NCBI GenBank assembly: GCA_942159475.1
Contig: OW804097.1
Coordinates: 114,650,169 to 114,714,168, forward strand
DNA length: 64,000 nucleotides
Origin: Sthenelais limicola
Lineage: Eukaryota > Annelida > Polychaeta > Phyllodocida > Sigalionidae
Direction of reading: 5' to 3'
Shown: piece after piece, positions 16,191 to 26,154 of the stretch
Position numbering within the stretch: position 1 is the stretch's first letter
Layout of the letters: each line of letters begins with the position of its first letter
Notes under the pieces: model-generated
Told to the model about the DNA's origin: nothing
The model's database searches: none
The model's input: the letters and a program-made list of their open reading frames with translations, nothing else
Made by a program: the position numbers and the translations under genes

Positions 16191-16481
16191 AATGTGTGTA
16201 TAGGAATGTGAAAGGTAGAGCACACAGTCTACAGTAGAGGGTTAGCAGCATTTTACACCTAGTCACTAGTCAATACGTACTGATCTCACCGAGGCCGGCA
16301 CGGGCAGTTCATAGCGCAGAATCTGAACACAACCACCCACAAATAATAATACAATAATCTCAGATTGGGTTTTGATAAATATAAAATTATCAAATGATAG
16401 TTCTCAGGGCTGTAAAAATTGCTGTCACGTGGACAACCAGGTTTGAAAAAAAAATGCATCTTTTTTTGTGTGAGGCCTCCC

Positions 16482-16808
16482 AAAAAATAGGTGTGTTTCC
16501 GTTTTATCTGGCTGAAAACTAGGTAGGGGGTGTCTAGTAAATTCTTTTTTTTTTAGATTTTTTTTATTAGGAAACTACCACCCAGGCACTGAAAAAAAAG
16601 TCTATTTCATAACAATAGTTGTTTTAAACAAGGGAAATGTGCTTTTTGACAGTTCCAGGTTAGGAAAACCTGTTTTCCTGCTTTTATTAAAAAAAAAAGT
16701 AAAGTATGGTACAAAAAAAATCAGGTATGGTCAAAACATTTTAGGTAGGGGGAGGTTTTTCTAGGTAAGGGGGGGGGGGGGATAAATCGGAAACACCTAT
16801 TTTTTTTG
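16482..16808. mobile_element. family I MITE
   Basis: Left AAAAAATAGGTGTGTTTCCG with TTTATCTGGCTGAAAACTAG; right GGATAAATCGGAAACACCTA then poly-T. An internal AAACAAGGGAAATGTGC block matches the second copy at 32289-32631 in inverse orientation. Confidence 0.82.
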
Positions 16809-17222
16809 TGTAAGGACTGCAAAATATTCAGTGGGGTTAACTATACTGTGAAAAGTGACAACCACTTTTTAAAGCGATTTTTACAGCCCAGGATTTGAAT
16901 AGACAAATGATAAAACTAATGTATCCCTGTTTTTTTAAAGAATACACAATAATAACATGATAATTTTGAATAAATCTGTAGATTGTAGTACATCTGAAAT
17001 AACCACATGAAATTTTTGATAATATTGACATTTTTTGCAAATTAACAACCAAGAAAACTACTTAAGTCAGGTGTATTTGTAGTAAATAGTGTGATGTTAC
17101 ATAGAATGGTATGTATACAATCAATGGATAACAACAAAGGAAGGCAATGTGTAAGATCCGCAATGTGAGAGGATCCACAGAACACAGCACCATCAAACCT
17201 ATAGATTTTGTCATATTTAATA
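16809..17222. other. intron, no gene recognised
   Basis: AT-rich; short minus-strand frames without family resemblance. Confidence 0.45.
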
Positions 17223-17442
17223 GCGGAACTCCACTAGAGGAAAAGCGGCGGCGACAAATTTTCTTGTTGCCCACTAAAAACAGTTCATTTCATGTTTGCA
17301 ATGAAAACGCAAATGGAGGAATGTCAGATGTGTTGCCACATTCTCTGGGAACTGTTGTTTCTGTATGGATATTTGTTGCAACAAATTAGTAGGCAACAAC
17401 AAAATTTGTCGGCGCCGTTTTTCTCTCTAGTGAGTCGCCCTA
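17223..17442 (+). mobile_element. family H MITE, second copy
   Basis: ACTCCACTAGAGGAAAAGCG to CGGCGCCGTTTTTCTCTCTA and AGTCGCC; matches the copy at 14512-14727 along its full length with scattered differences. Confidence 0.88.
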
Positions 17443-17457
17443 TAACAATGTAACAAG

Positions 17458-17690
17458 GCCCCAGAAAATGTACAATCCGCAGCTCTACCCAAACTTCGCT
17501 GAATTAGGCTAAAAATAATAAATACTAGGTAATATTTTCCAATATATCCACAGAACTCCAGGTTCTGTGGATAGATATATTGGAAAATATTTAGCATTGT
17601 GTTGATTCAAAATAGATTTTGGTGATGTTGGGACTGTATGTTTGTCTTAAATTCGCGTAATTTGGGAAATGTACATTTTGTGACGCTCTA
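17458..17690 (+). mobile_element. diverged family A MITE carrying a long palindrome
   Basis: CCAGAAAATGTACAATCCGC at the left and GGGAAATGTACATTTTGTGA at the right mark a diverged copy. In the middle, 17531-17591 is a near-perfect hairpin (AATATTTTCCAATATATCCA against its inverse) with the loop near 17558. Confidence 0.7.
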
Positions 17691-17722
17691 ATACATGATG
17701 ACACCAAGTACAATATACTTGG

Positions 17723-17795
17723 TAGACTTGCTTGACTGAGGAACCATGTTACAGTATAATATAATGTAACACGGTTCTTCAGTCAAGCAAGTGTA
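17723..17795. repeat. long inverted repeat (hairpin)
   Basis: TAGACTTGCTTGACTGAGGA and the following ACCATGTTACA pair with the inverse at 17765-17795 with few mismatches, around an AT-rich loop. Confidence 0.85.
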
Positions 17796-17907
17796 CTAGA
17801 CTCAAGCATAAACAAACCAACATATTCCACCTGTTTAGCTCACTTATCATAATATGAATTTCAAATGTGTTTGATTAATGCGAAATCTTAGGTTGATCGA
17901 ATGATTT

Positions 17908-18129
17908 ACAGAGAGAGGGAGAGAAAGAGGGAGACGGGAGAGACACGGAGAGAGAGAGGCAGGGGTAGAGGAGAGAGAAAAGGAGAGAGAAAGTGAGAGA
18001 AAGGGAGAGGGAGAGGGGAAAGAGAGAGAGGCAAGGATAGAGGAGAGGGAGAGAAAAGGAGGGAGAAAGGGAGAGGGAGAGAGGAGGGGAGGGGAGAGAG
18101 AGGAAGGGAGAGAGAGAGCGAGTGAAGAC

Positions 18130-18164
<35 letters not shown>

Positions 18165-18274
18165 AGAGAGAAGAAGGGAGAGGAGAGAGAGAGAGAGAGA
18201 GAGAGAGGGGAGGGAGAAGGGAGAGGAGAGAGAGAGAGGGAGACGGAGAGGGAGAGGGAGAGGAGAGGAGAGAG
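17908..18274 (+). repeat. GA purine array
   Basis: About 370 bp of GAGAGA/GGGAGA variants on the + strand. The Ser/Leu/Pro-rich minus-strand frame is a composition artefact. Confidence 0.95.
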
Positions 18275-18699
18275 AGATGTTAACATTGATTTAAAAATAT
18301 TTCTTGTAAGATTATTAACCCCAGAATGATTAGTGTTTGTGGGAATTAAACACTAACTTGTATCCAGTAAATAATTCTCATACAGTAACCACTGGGTCTA
18401 CGTCCTGATACCAATATAGCCCCACCTACTACCCGCACCTCAACAACCATTACTACCTCCCATACAAAAGAGTTCTAACTGGATCTATGGCTGCCATGTC
18501 AGACACAGCGCCCCCCACGTGCCCCGGAGGAACTAAACCGCGGGTGGGCAGACACGGCAGAGGTCGATTATTGTGTTTCTATATCAGGTGTAGGTATGAA
18601 GTAGCGGGCAGTTATAGGTGGAACATGGGTGGGATGAGGGGTGGGGGTTGGGGATCTTTTTCCTATCCCTCTCCTATCTCTGCTTCTCTCTATATCTCT
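18275..18699. other. intron, no supported exon
   Basis: Mixed-composition sequence. A GC-richer stretch (18487-18600) has open frames but no family match or convincing splice pair. Confidence 0.4.
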
Positions 18700-19430
18700 G
18701 CCTTTCTACCCCACTCCACTCTCTCTCTCTCCTCTCTCTCTCTCTCCTCTCAGCTGGGGGGTGGGGGGAGGTAGTGGAAGCAGGGGAGAGGGGGTGGGGA
18801 GGGGAGAGAGAGAAAGTGTGAGAGGGAGAGAGAGGGAGAGAGAAAGAGAGAGAGGGAGAGAGAGGGAGAGAGACACAGAGAGAGGACATGGAGAGAGGAG
18901 AGTGTGGGGGGGGGGGGGCATAGAAAGGAGGAGATATAGAGAGAGGCAGAGATAGGAGAGGGATAGGAAAGGGAGAAATAGGGAGACAGGGGAGAGAGAG
19001 GAGAGAGCAGGAAGAGGCACACAGTGAGCAGAGAGAGGAAAGAGATAGATAGATAGGGGAGAGGGAGAGAGAGACAGGAGAGAAAGAGAGGGAGGTAGAG
19101 ATATATAGAGGCAGATATAGGAGAGGGATAGGAAAGAGAGAAAGATGGAGAGAGGGGAAAGAGGGAGAGAGAGAGCAGAAGGAGGGAGAGAGACAGGGAG
19201 AGGGAGAGAAAGAGTGGCAGAGAGTGAGAGAGAGAGAGAGAGGGACAGAGAGAAAGGAGAGAGAGAGAGAGAGAGAGAGAGAAACAGAGAGAGAGAAACA
19301 GAGAGAGAGAGAGCAGAAAGAGGGGGAGAGACACAGGAAGAGGGAGAAAAAGAGTGGCAGAGAGTGAGATAGAGGAGAGAGAAGGAGAAGAGAGCGAAAC
19401 AGAGCGGAGAGGAGAGACAAGACAAGACAA
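18700..19430 (+). repeat. CT then GA purine array
   Basis: A short CT tract (18715-18752) is followed by ~670 bp of GA-rich sequence with G runs (18905-18918). Interspersed GATAGGAGAGGGATAGGAAA blocks at about 18950 and 19118 show local duplication. Confidence 0.95.
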
Positions 19431-20093
19431 AAGATGCGAGACGAAGAACAATATAAATACCAAAAATAGAATCGCTCTTTACAGAATCCATCGTTGAATG
19501 AGTTGCTAATTTGTCACCTTTCAAAGGGCTCTATAAGGTGACCACTCAGGTGACCTATTAACTCAGATGAAAGAAGGTCACTTGAAGGTCACAAAAAGTT
19601 AAGTTAAAATTAAAGTAGCCATAAAACAAATATAAAGCCACTCCGCAGGTCAAATGTCTAATAGATGCTGCACGAATTATCAACTGCAAGCTATCTTGTT
19701 GAGTGCCAATAGCTGAAGCAAAATTGTTAAAAATTAAGACACTAATTTTAAATCTTAGCTTGGTATTGTGGGAGATCACAAAATATTTAAAATGGGATTT
19801 TTCATGACAAGAGAAAGAGGTAGGTCAAAGTTGGCAGACATAGGGTTTAAAATGTAATCATTACTTCTTAACTTTTTAACAAATTAGAATATCTAAAAGT
19901 ATTTATTCTTTTTATTTCTAATTAAAGCAGGAACTGATGCCTTCCTAACCAGAAAACTATTATTACAAGATCTGTTCAGTTCCTTCCCAGTTTTAGCTAT
20001 AAACTGGCAAACTCTTAATTTCCCCCTGAATAATGCACCTATGCCTAACCTGGATATATCACCGATCTCAATCCTACAGATCTAGCGCAACGT
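19431..20093. other. intron up to the LTR element
   Basis: No exon or recognised repeat; it ends in ACGT (20090-20093), the target duplication of the LTR element. Confidence 0.5.
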
Positions 20094-20715
20094 TGAAGAA
20101 TTGCGGGTCATTCTTCGTAATAATTCAGGGTCAGTAGTTGGGCGAGAAATTAATCAACGCAACACACAGAGATGTATGCTTCAAATCAGTACCAGCCTCG
20201 GAAGAGACTGATTTCCATCTTTCCTTTATTTTTATACTAGACAGATTTATGACGAAATACACTGGTCCTGCGCTGATTGGCTTTGGTCTCGTTGGTCCAA
20301 TTAATTGACAGGTTAGATTAGAGATCCAATCAGCCACAGGATAACAATGACAGACACTTATTAAAAACGAGGCTCAGAGTGACCACTGCCACTCTGACCA
20401 ATCCCTTTGGGTGGTGACCAGGTCACGTGGTTATCTCCCCTCCCCTCTCCCTCCCACTCTTTAATCAGTATTCCCTCCCCTCCCCTGACCTAGCGGTCAG
20501 CCCCTCCCCTCCTTTCCCACGTGATTGACTTTGAGATAACGGTCAGACCTGGACCTCACCTGTACCTTTGGACTTTGGGATGATAAGAAATCCGCGAGCG
20601 TTGTGGCGGTAAGAAAGTGTGGGTAGCCTTCTGGCCGGTAGGGGCGCGACGAATGTCTGGCTGAATGAGACAACTTTAACTTAAAATTAGACAATTTGGG
20701 CTTGTCAATTTTACA
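20094..20715 (-). repeat. 3' LTR (622 bp)
   Basis: On the + strand it begins TGAAGAATTGCGGGTCATTC and ends GCTTGTCAATTTTACA; in element orientation it is TGTAAAA...TTCA, with canonical TG/CA ends. By eye I found no difference from the copy at 26155-26776. TATAAA (20236-20231) partly overlaps an AATAAA (20230-20225). Confidence 0.95.
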
Positions 20716-20733
20716 TACGTCCCAATCTCATTT

Positions 20734-20770
20734 GGTTCGGAGAACTGTGTACAACATAGTTCTCCGAACC
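20734..20770. repeat. 17-bp stem, 3-nt loop hairpin beside the 3' LTR
   Basis: GGTTCGGAGAACTGTGT and ACATAGTTCTCCGAACC pair at 16 of 17 positions (the other is a possible G-T/A-C mismatch) around ACA. It starts 19 bp inside the 3' LTR, where a polypurine tract would be expected; that site itself has only a weak purine stretch. Confidence 0.88.
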
Positions 20771-22198
20771 ACTCTAGGAGCAGACAACACATCGACGCAA
20801 CCCTCATTTTAGTTTCCGGCCGACAACCCCCGAGCAACCCCGAGTATCACCGAGCGGCGACCCCCTTGGCTGACCGAGTTCTGCCGAACCGGAACCCCCG
20901 ACCTAGAACCATCAGTGGGCATCACTTTTCTTCCACTCACGAATCCATTGCCATCCCCAGTCAAATTCTACCCTCTTGCTTCATTAGATTTGGGAGTTTT
21001 GATGCCCGATATCTAATTCCACATGAGAGACCTTTATTTACGTTGGGGCACCTCGATCCAGTATTTTTATCTACGGGATTTTTAACCTTTGGCCCGCCGG
21101 ACGAATTCACAGCGGCCATCCCTATGTGGATCGAGGCTCCCTTTCTCCCGTAAGTACATACATGTTTATACAATTGAAAAATGCAAAAATAGGACAATCT
21201 AGAGAAGTACAGAGAAAGAAATCACTCCCCTAAATCAAAATAATAGCTAAAGATTTTACAATGCCTTAGCGTAAAATTATTACTGAGGTACGGCGAACCC
21301 GCCTCGGATAATTCGTAAACACAGTCTCTTAAGAGTTTTCACTAGGTGGCGTATTACCGCACTGTCTTTTGAGTTTAATGTATTGTTCATCAATATCTCG
21401 GCTTTGCGGGTCTATGGGTTCTCCCCGTAGAAACGTCTCAGGCATTTTCACGCAGTCTTTGAATATTGCCTTATACTTTTACTCGTTCTTGGGCTGCCTA
21501 TCACTACTTAACGTCCGTAAGGTGGCAGCATGTATCTTATACACTTTCTAGGTACCTGTCGCCGTGAACATCCTCAAGGTGGCGACACTGGTACCTACTT
21601 ATACATTTCCTTTGGGAGCCTGGCTCCTCTGGTCTAGAAGACTGACACGATTCTTTTATATTTTCAGCCCTTCTCTCGACCCAAAAATGGCCCGCAGAGG
21701 TGTGCACATCGGTCTAGTGACTACCGACCGTTCCTAGGCTGGTCTCCGTGGTATCACTACTCCATCAACAACGTGACAACCTCCCATTTTTGCTTCACCC
21801 TACTTTCAGAGAACGGGTCCTTCATCGTCCTCTCTCAAGTGGTGGCTTATTCCTTCACATAATCAGCTAGCTTTCTCACCCTAACTTGAGCAGAAGAGTG
21901 CGTCCCACTGCAAGCTAACACCGGGCGTACTTACTAGGTAGGAATTGGTGACTAGACCAATTAATTAAATTCTACGAAAGGGGTGAGGACTTTGTCCACA
22001 GTCCAGCACTAGGCCTGCTTTAGAGTAAACCAAACAGCTTTCGTGACAACACCTCCTTTGTAATTATTACCATTAGATTCCAATTAAATTAGCACTACAA
22101 AACATTTTAAAATCAGAATCTGCTCACATTTGCACTTAAGACTAACATTATATCGGCTTAATTTTATCTCACACCACATATTCATCTGAGTCGTTGTT
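20771..22198 (-). other. non-coding 3' region of the LTR element
   Basis: About 1.4 kb between env and the 3' LTR. Frames are at most 95 codons, on the + strand (20866-21153), with no recognised motif. Short direct repeats with GTAAGGTGGCAGCA and CTCAAGGTGGCGACA (about 21518 and 21570) occur. No decayed pol was recognised. Confidence 0.6.
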
Positions 22199-24160
22199 TT
22201 AACACACTACTCCACGGGGTACTGCAGATCTTTGCTTCATATCCATCGATCGAGGGGGTTTTGGGGGTGTATTCTGTCTAAAGGAGGATAAGGGGTCAGT
22301 TTGGAGGGGTTGGGTCTCCGGGTTTTCGAGATCGTTAGTACCGCCAAGGGACTGGGGTTCAGAATCTTGCAGTGGAATCTCTTCAGCGGGTTGCTGTTGG
22401 GATGGGTATAAATTAGAAAAGACATTGGGGAAGGAGGGAAGAGGGGCAGAAGGTTTACTGGGTAGTCTATCTAGACTCTGGTTAGGACGTTTACCTAAGA
22501 GAGGGAGGCAAGAGCCGTCTCTCTTCCTCTTCACATACACCACCACTCCTATCAATCCAATCACGATTGCTAGGGTGAGCATGAGGGTCGCGAATCCCCA
22601 TGTGGTGGAGGCGGAGAAGGAAAAAGGTTGCACCGTAGGAGGAAGGGGAATATCGGTCAGAGAAATTAGGGGGACGTCGATTCTGCTGTTGAACTGGAGT
22701 TGTTGCTTCAGCTCAGGATAGTCTTCGAACTTTCTATAGGTTAAGTTGAGAGAGGGTAGGGACAGGGCTTTGGGGGGTGGAATTCTGATCGTGGAATTAT
22801 GTTGCTCGATGCTGCGCACCCTCCAATCTTCACTATATAAGACGCAGCCACTGTTTACTGTGACCCGTGTGTGTTTGGTAAAAACATTTCTTATAGGTTT
22901 CTTACTGATACACCTTAATACGGTCTCGACTGGAAAGTATACTGCAAGGATAACCGATGACAGTTGTTCAAAATCTCTGAATATTTCGTTACTGACATTG
23001 CCACGCTTCTTAATCTCTATCTGACACTTTACTGGACCTTTGCCTAAAATTATTTCTGTTTCACATGTTGGTTTTAGGTTCTCCAACGCAGAGGAACATA
23101 CAGCTGGGCTGTATCCCATGCAGTGGTTAGGAACAAAAGAGGCACCACTAGAGACACTGTCCATCGCTAATTCAGCGATGCCCTTGATGATTTTGAGGTA
23201 GGACGGCCCATAAGGGGTAGGAAAATACCTTAGTTTATAGTGTAAATACTTAGTAGCCGAAACTGCAGGGATGACCACCTGATAAACTAATTGCTCGTCT
23301 GACTCAGATATGATTTGAACTTGTACACTTCTGTAGTACCAACGAACATCGTCTATTGGTTGGTGTCCCCTCTCACTCAATTGGTGAAGAATTTCATTTA
23401 AATGTACTTCAGGTAATATTTCATCAGTCAAGTACCCGTGCTCTAGGTGTGTTCTCTGGCGATGGAATAAATCAATTTGCCTATAATATACCAGCATAAT
23501 GCGGTCAACTTGGCTTAGGGCCTGATCAACCTCTCTTCTCATATGCATACGATGAATATCTCTAGAAAAACCATTTAAATGATGAACAATTTCAGATACC
23601 TGGTCAGTCAGATTTTGGCTTATCTCTTGCAGGTTTTGGATGTCGACTCGATTCTCTCGTAGGAACAGACGGGTCTGGTTTACCACAGAAACCATCTCTG
23701 ACTGGAAGTGAGACATCACACTGAGGCCTGCCTGCGATGCCTCCACTGCCGCTCGGAGCTCGTCGATCTGGTCTGTGGTAGCTGTACCGAAGAGAGATCG
23801 GCTGATCATTCCTACCACTCCTAGCAGAGCTCGCTTCGTGCGAACTGGTGGAGTGGGTAGATGATCCTTGATGAATTGAACATGAAGCCGCCATGTTCTG
23901 AGGTCGGTGATTCCTACCACTTGCTGCTCGTGTAGTCCTTCCATCTTAGCTTCAAGGATGTGGAGCCACGACTCCATAGGCGGAGGAGCGGGGGGCTGGA
24001 GGAACATTAATGCAGTCCATGTTGCTGTGAGGGCCCTTACCTCCCCAGCCGAGTATACCAGCACACCTTCTTCCTCGAAGATGTCTGCTTGGCTGCAAAT
24101 GAGGTAACAGGTGAGCAACAGTAACCCCTTAGTCACTGTCCCCACCGCCATCTTGTGCAT
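22199..24160 (-). CDS. env: Env-like class I fusion glycoprotein (errantivirus/baculovirus-F type)
   Basis: 653 residues, intact. A hydrophobic signal peptide (about 11-25) leads a short F2-like part. A furin-type site RTKR ends at 110 and is followed at once by a glycine-rich hydrophobic segment (ALLGVVGMISRSLFG), the expected fusion-peptide position. Next come heptad-like helices (about 130-220), a Cys cluster (about 345-450), one membrane span (about 521-543), a KRKR stop-transfer and a ~110-residue Pro-rich tail with TPPKPPR. This is the layout of baculovirus F and insect errantivirus Env (family knowledge). The predicted mature F2 part has no cysteine, so it cannot be disulfide-bonded to F1. 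Two possible starts exist: 24160, and the better-context ATG at 24151. The ORF overlaps gag by 32 bp. Confidence 0.82.
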   Translation of the reverse strand: MHKMAVGTVTKGLLLLTCYLICSQADIFEEEGVLVYSAGEVRALTATWTALMFLQPPAPPPMESWLHILEAKMEGLHEQQVVGITDLRTWRLHVQFIKDHLPTPPVRTKRALLGVVGMISRSLFGTATTDQIDELRAAVEASQAGLSVMSHFQSEMVSVVNQTRLFLRENRVDIQNLQEISQNLTDQVSEIVHHLNGFSRDIHRMHMRREVDQALSQVDRIMLVYYRQIDLFHRQRTHLEHGYLTDEILPEVHLNEILHQLSERGHQPIDDVRWYYRSVQVQIISESDEQLVYQVVIPAVSATKYLHYKLRYFPTPYGPSYLKIIKGIAELAMDSVSSGASFVPNHCMGYSPAVCSSALENLKPTCETEIILGKGPVKCQIEIKKRGNVSNEIFRDFEQLSSVILAVYFPVETVLRCISKKPIRNVFTKHTRVTVNSGCVLYSEDWRVRSIEQHNSTIRIPPPKALSLPSLNLTYRKFEDYPELKQQLQFNSRIDVPLISLTDIPLPPTVQPFSFSASTTWGFATLMLTLAIVIGLIGVVVYVKRKRDGSCLPLLGKRPNQSLDRLPSKPSAPLPSFPNVFSNLYPSQQQPAEEIPLQDSEPQSLGGTNDLENPETQPLQTDPLSSFRQNTPPKPPRSMDMKQRSAVPRGVVC

Positions 24161-25541
24161 CTGGTGCTGAGGTTGCCTGCGTGTCCGGTACTTGGTCAGT
24201 AGAAGCTGATGTTCTTTTTGCTCTCTTTCCAGGTTTAGGCTCGCTCTCCTTCAGTGGACTAGGCTCTCTAGGGCTAGCAGGCACTCTCCGCTTGGCATGG
24301 AAACGCCTATGTAAATGACGCTGAGGATTGTCTGGTGGGAGCACAATCCGCGGAGCTGCTATCAAGGCCCTTGTCTGAGACCTGGTGCGTATCTGAGGAG
24401 GTGGTAGAGGAGTACTTGGAGTCCTAGGTGTTGCTCCTCCAGTTGGGTTAACTGGAGTCTCTTCTATGTTTGCAGGAGTCCTGTACCTCATCTGAGGTGG
24501 TGTGAACGGTGCTGGAGCCGGTGGTGGAATGACCAAGGCTTGGTTCTGGTCAGCATTATAAGGAGGACGACGGGGCGGATCCGGAACCTCTGGTTGGTCC
24601 ACGTCACTACCCATATCTTCGTCGGCTGAATAGAATTCTTCCTCGACTTCCGGTACCATTTCCACGTCCGCAGCGCCACCTACAGCTGGATCTTCCGCCT
24701 GGAGATAGACTTGATTCACAGGTGGAAGCAAAGGTTCATGTATTAAAGCATTGGGGTCAACATTTAGATTTTGCCCAGGAGGTTCAGGGGGGAGTGGCCT
24801 CGCTGCCCGAGCCCGTATTCTCGCCCGATTGCGCCTGCCTTGGCCTGCCCTGTTTTGCCTATTCCTAACTGTATCCCAAGCAATATCCCCTCTAGCTGGA
24901 GCATCGGCTAACGTATGGGTATACGCTGCCGTTGTCGCCAGGTCAATTGCTTCCCCCAAAGTCTCTGGTCTTGTTGAGAATACCTCGCACCGTACCTGTC
25001 TGTCGGTGAGCCCTTTTATAAAATCTCGAGCTAATTGTGACTGAATTACAGGCAAGGCCAAAATGCCTGGTTCATAAGCCCTCATAGCTGTTTCCAGGTA
25101 TTTACGGCCATAAATTCGTATGTCTTCGTATGAGAGTTGATGGATCCCCTTCAACTTCTCTCTAAGTTGAGTGGTCTCCTCTTCTCCCATAAACAAGCGA
25201 ATTATTTCCTGTTTTACACCCTCCCATGTGCGTTCATCTCCCCGTGCTTCTACATAAGATTCGATGGAACGTGCTAATGATCCCTGCGCTAACAATATAA
25301 CTGCTTCTATGGCTATGTTATCATGTGCCCCTACTGTGATTCTAACTCTGTCCAACCCCTCTAACCACTCTCTGAGTGATTCTTTGTTGGTCCCATCGTT
25401 AGGACCCAGCAAGGTTGCATGTCTCTCCATACGCCTTCTAACTACTTCTATTGACGCATAGTGTGCTTTACGATCAGCATCATTGAGTGCATTTACCTCT
25501 TCGGCGGTGATATCCCAGTTAATGGGTGTTGTCAACGCCAT
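24129..25541 (-). CDS. gag: Gag-like capsid protein
   Basis: 470 residues, intact, starting in good context (AAAATGG). The N-terminal ~215 residues are helical and resemble a retrotransposon capsid domain: LREWLEGLDRVR, a TWEGVKQEIIRLFMGEEE segment, LRE.LKGIHQ and FIKGLTDRQVRCEVF. Then follow an Arg-rich stretch (RRNRARIRARAA), an acidic Pro-rich region and a basic tail (KPGKRAKRTS). No CCHC zinc knuckle is present and the frame closes with a stop, so there is no Gag-Pol fusion. The stop lies inside env, where pol would normally begin. The assignment rests on position and fold-like motifs, not a search. Confidence 0.72.
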   Translation of the reverse strand: MALTTPINWDITAEEVNALNDADRKAHYASIEVVRRRMERHATLLGPNDGTNKESLREWLEGLDRVRITVGAHDNIAIEAVILLAQGSLARSIESYVEARGDERTWEGVKQEIIRLFMGEEETTQLREKLKGIHQLSYEDIRIYGRKYLETAMRAYEPGILALPVIQSQLARDFIKGLTDRQVRCEVFSTRPETLGEAIDLATTAAYTHTLADAPARGDIAWDTVRNRQNRAGQGRRNRARIRARAARPLPPEPPGQNLNVDPNALIHEPLLPPVNQVYLQAEDPAVGGAADVEMVPEVEEEFYSADEDMGSDVDQPEVPDPPRRPPYNADQNQALVIPPPAPAPFTPPQMRYRTPANIEETPVNPTGGATPRTPSTPLPPPQIRTRSQTRALIAAPRIVLPPDNPQRHLHRRFHAKRRVPASPREPSPLKESEPKPGKRAKRTSASTDQVPDTQATSAPDAQDGGGDSD

Positions 25542-25728
25542 TTTGGAGGTACTTGACTTAGCTGATTATGTGTAAAGATGAATTACTATTACCTGCTTGA
25601 TTTGGAATATTCTATTTCTATATAGAGAATTTGGAATATTAATTTTTGCCTAGATCCAACGTAACAATTTTTGTGCAGGTATTTCCAAAAACAAAAATTT
25701 TGATCTCTTTAGTCCCTATTCTTACTCA

Positions 25729-25938
25729 TTACATTTTATCCCAATGGTAAGACATAGTTTCTAGCTGTTCACTGCTGAACTGAATCACACTTTCAGAGGT
25801 GCCTACGCAGTCGTTCCAATCCTCAGGTTCTGCGATCGGTGGATAACCATCATTGAATATCTCCTCTAGGAAAATATCCTCAGCTTCGAGGTATTGTGGG
25901 AACTCTTCCACATACTCAATTCTTTCCGCCGGTGGCAT
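25729..25938 (-). CDS. small acidic ORF in the LTR element leader
   Basis: 69 codons, rich in Glu and Asp (YVEEFPQYLEAEDIFLEEIF), between the 5' LTR and gag on the element's sense strand. I do not recognise it. It could be a leader peptide, an accessory protein or chance. Confidence 0.3.
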   Translation of the reverse strand: MPPAERIEYVEEFPQYLEAEDIFLEEIFNDGYPPIAEPEDWNDCVGTSESVIQFSSEQLETMSYHWDKM

Positions 25939-26134
25939 GTCTAAAATACTATCTCTACAGGATAAAGTAAGATAATACTTGTGTGATCAGCTAATGCACC
26001 TTCCAATAAAAGCCCAGCTCAGAGTCCCAAACATACAACACCCATAAATACAATGGCAGTTTTGAAAAAGGCACACTCACCTGACTCCTTTTGCTTGCTT
26101 CTAAGGTCGGATACCGATCTGACCAACTAACTAG

Positions 26135-26153
26135 CCCCTAATCATGGTCGCCA
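26135..26153 (-). promoter_or_regulatory. candidate tRNA primer-binding site
   Basis: One base after the 5' LTR, the minus strand reads TGGCGACCATGATTAGGGG. TGG is the complement of a tRNA CCA end. The following bases would fit an acceptor ending GGTCG-CCA, which recalls an Arg tRNA, but the tRNA identity is unproven. Confidence 0.6.
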
Positions 26154-26154
26154 A

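Noticed and set aside
18487..18774. Possible kinase linker exon in GC-richer sequence
   Set aside because: The exons at 27413 and 9416 already join in phase with a complete family-like linker, and no good splice pair with matching phase was found.
18674..19524. Three overlapping frames of 237-272 codons on the minus strand
   Set aside because: They are Ser/Leu/Pro repeats read from the GA array in every frame; there is no domain and no codon structure.
20866..21153. 95-codon + strand ORF in the LTR element as an antisense gene
   Set aside because: No motif, opposite strand to the element, and length within chance for 1.4 kb.
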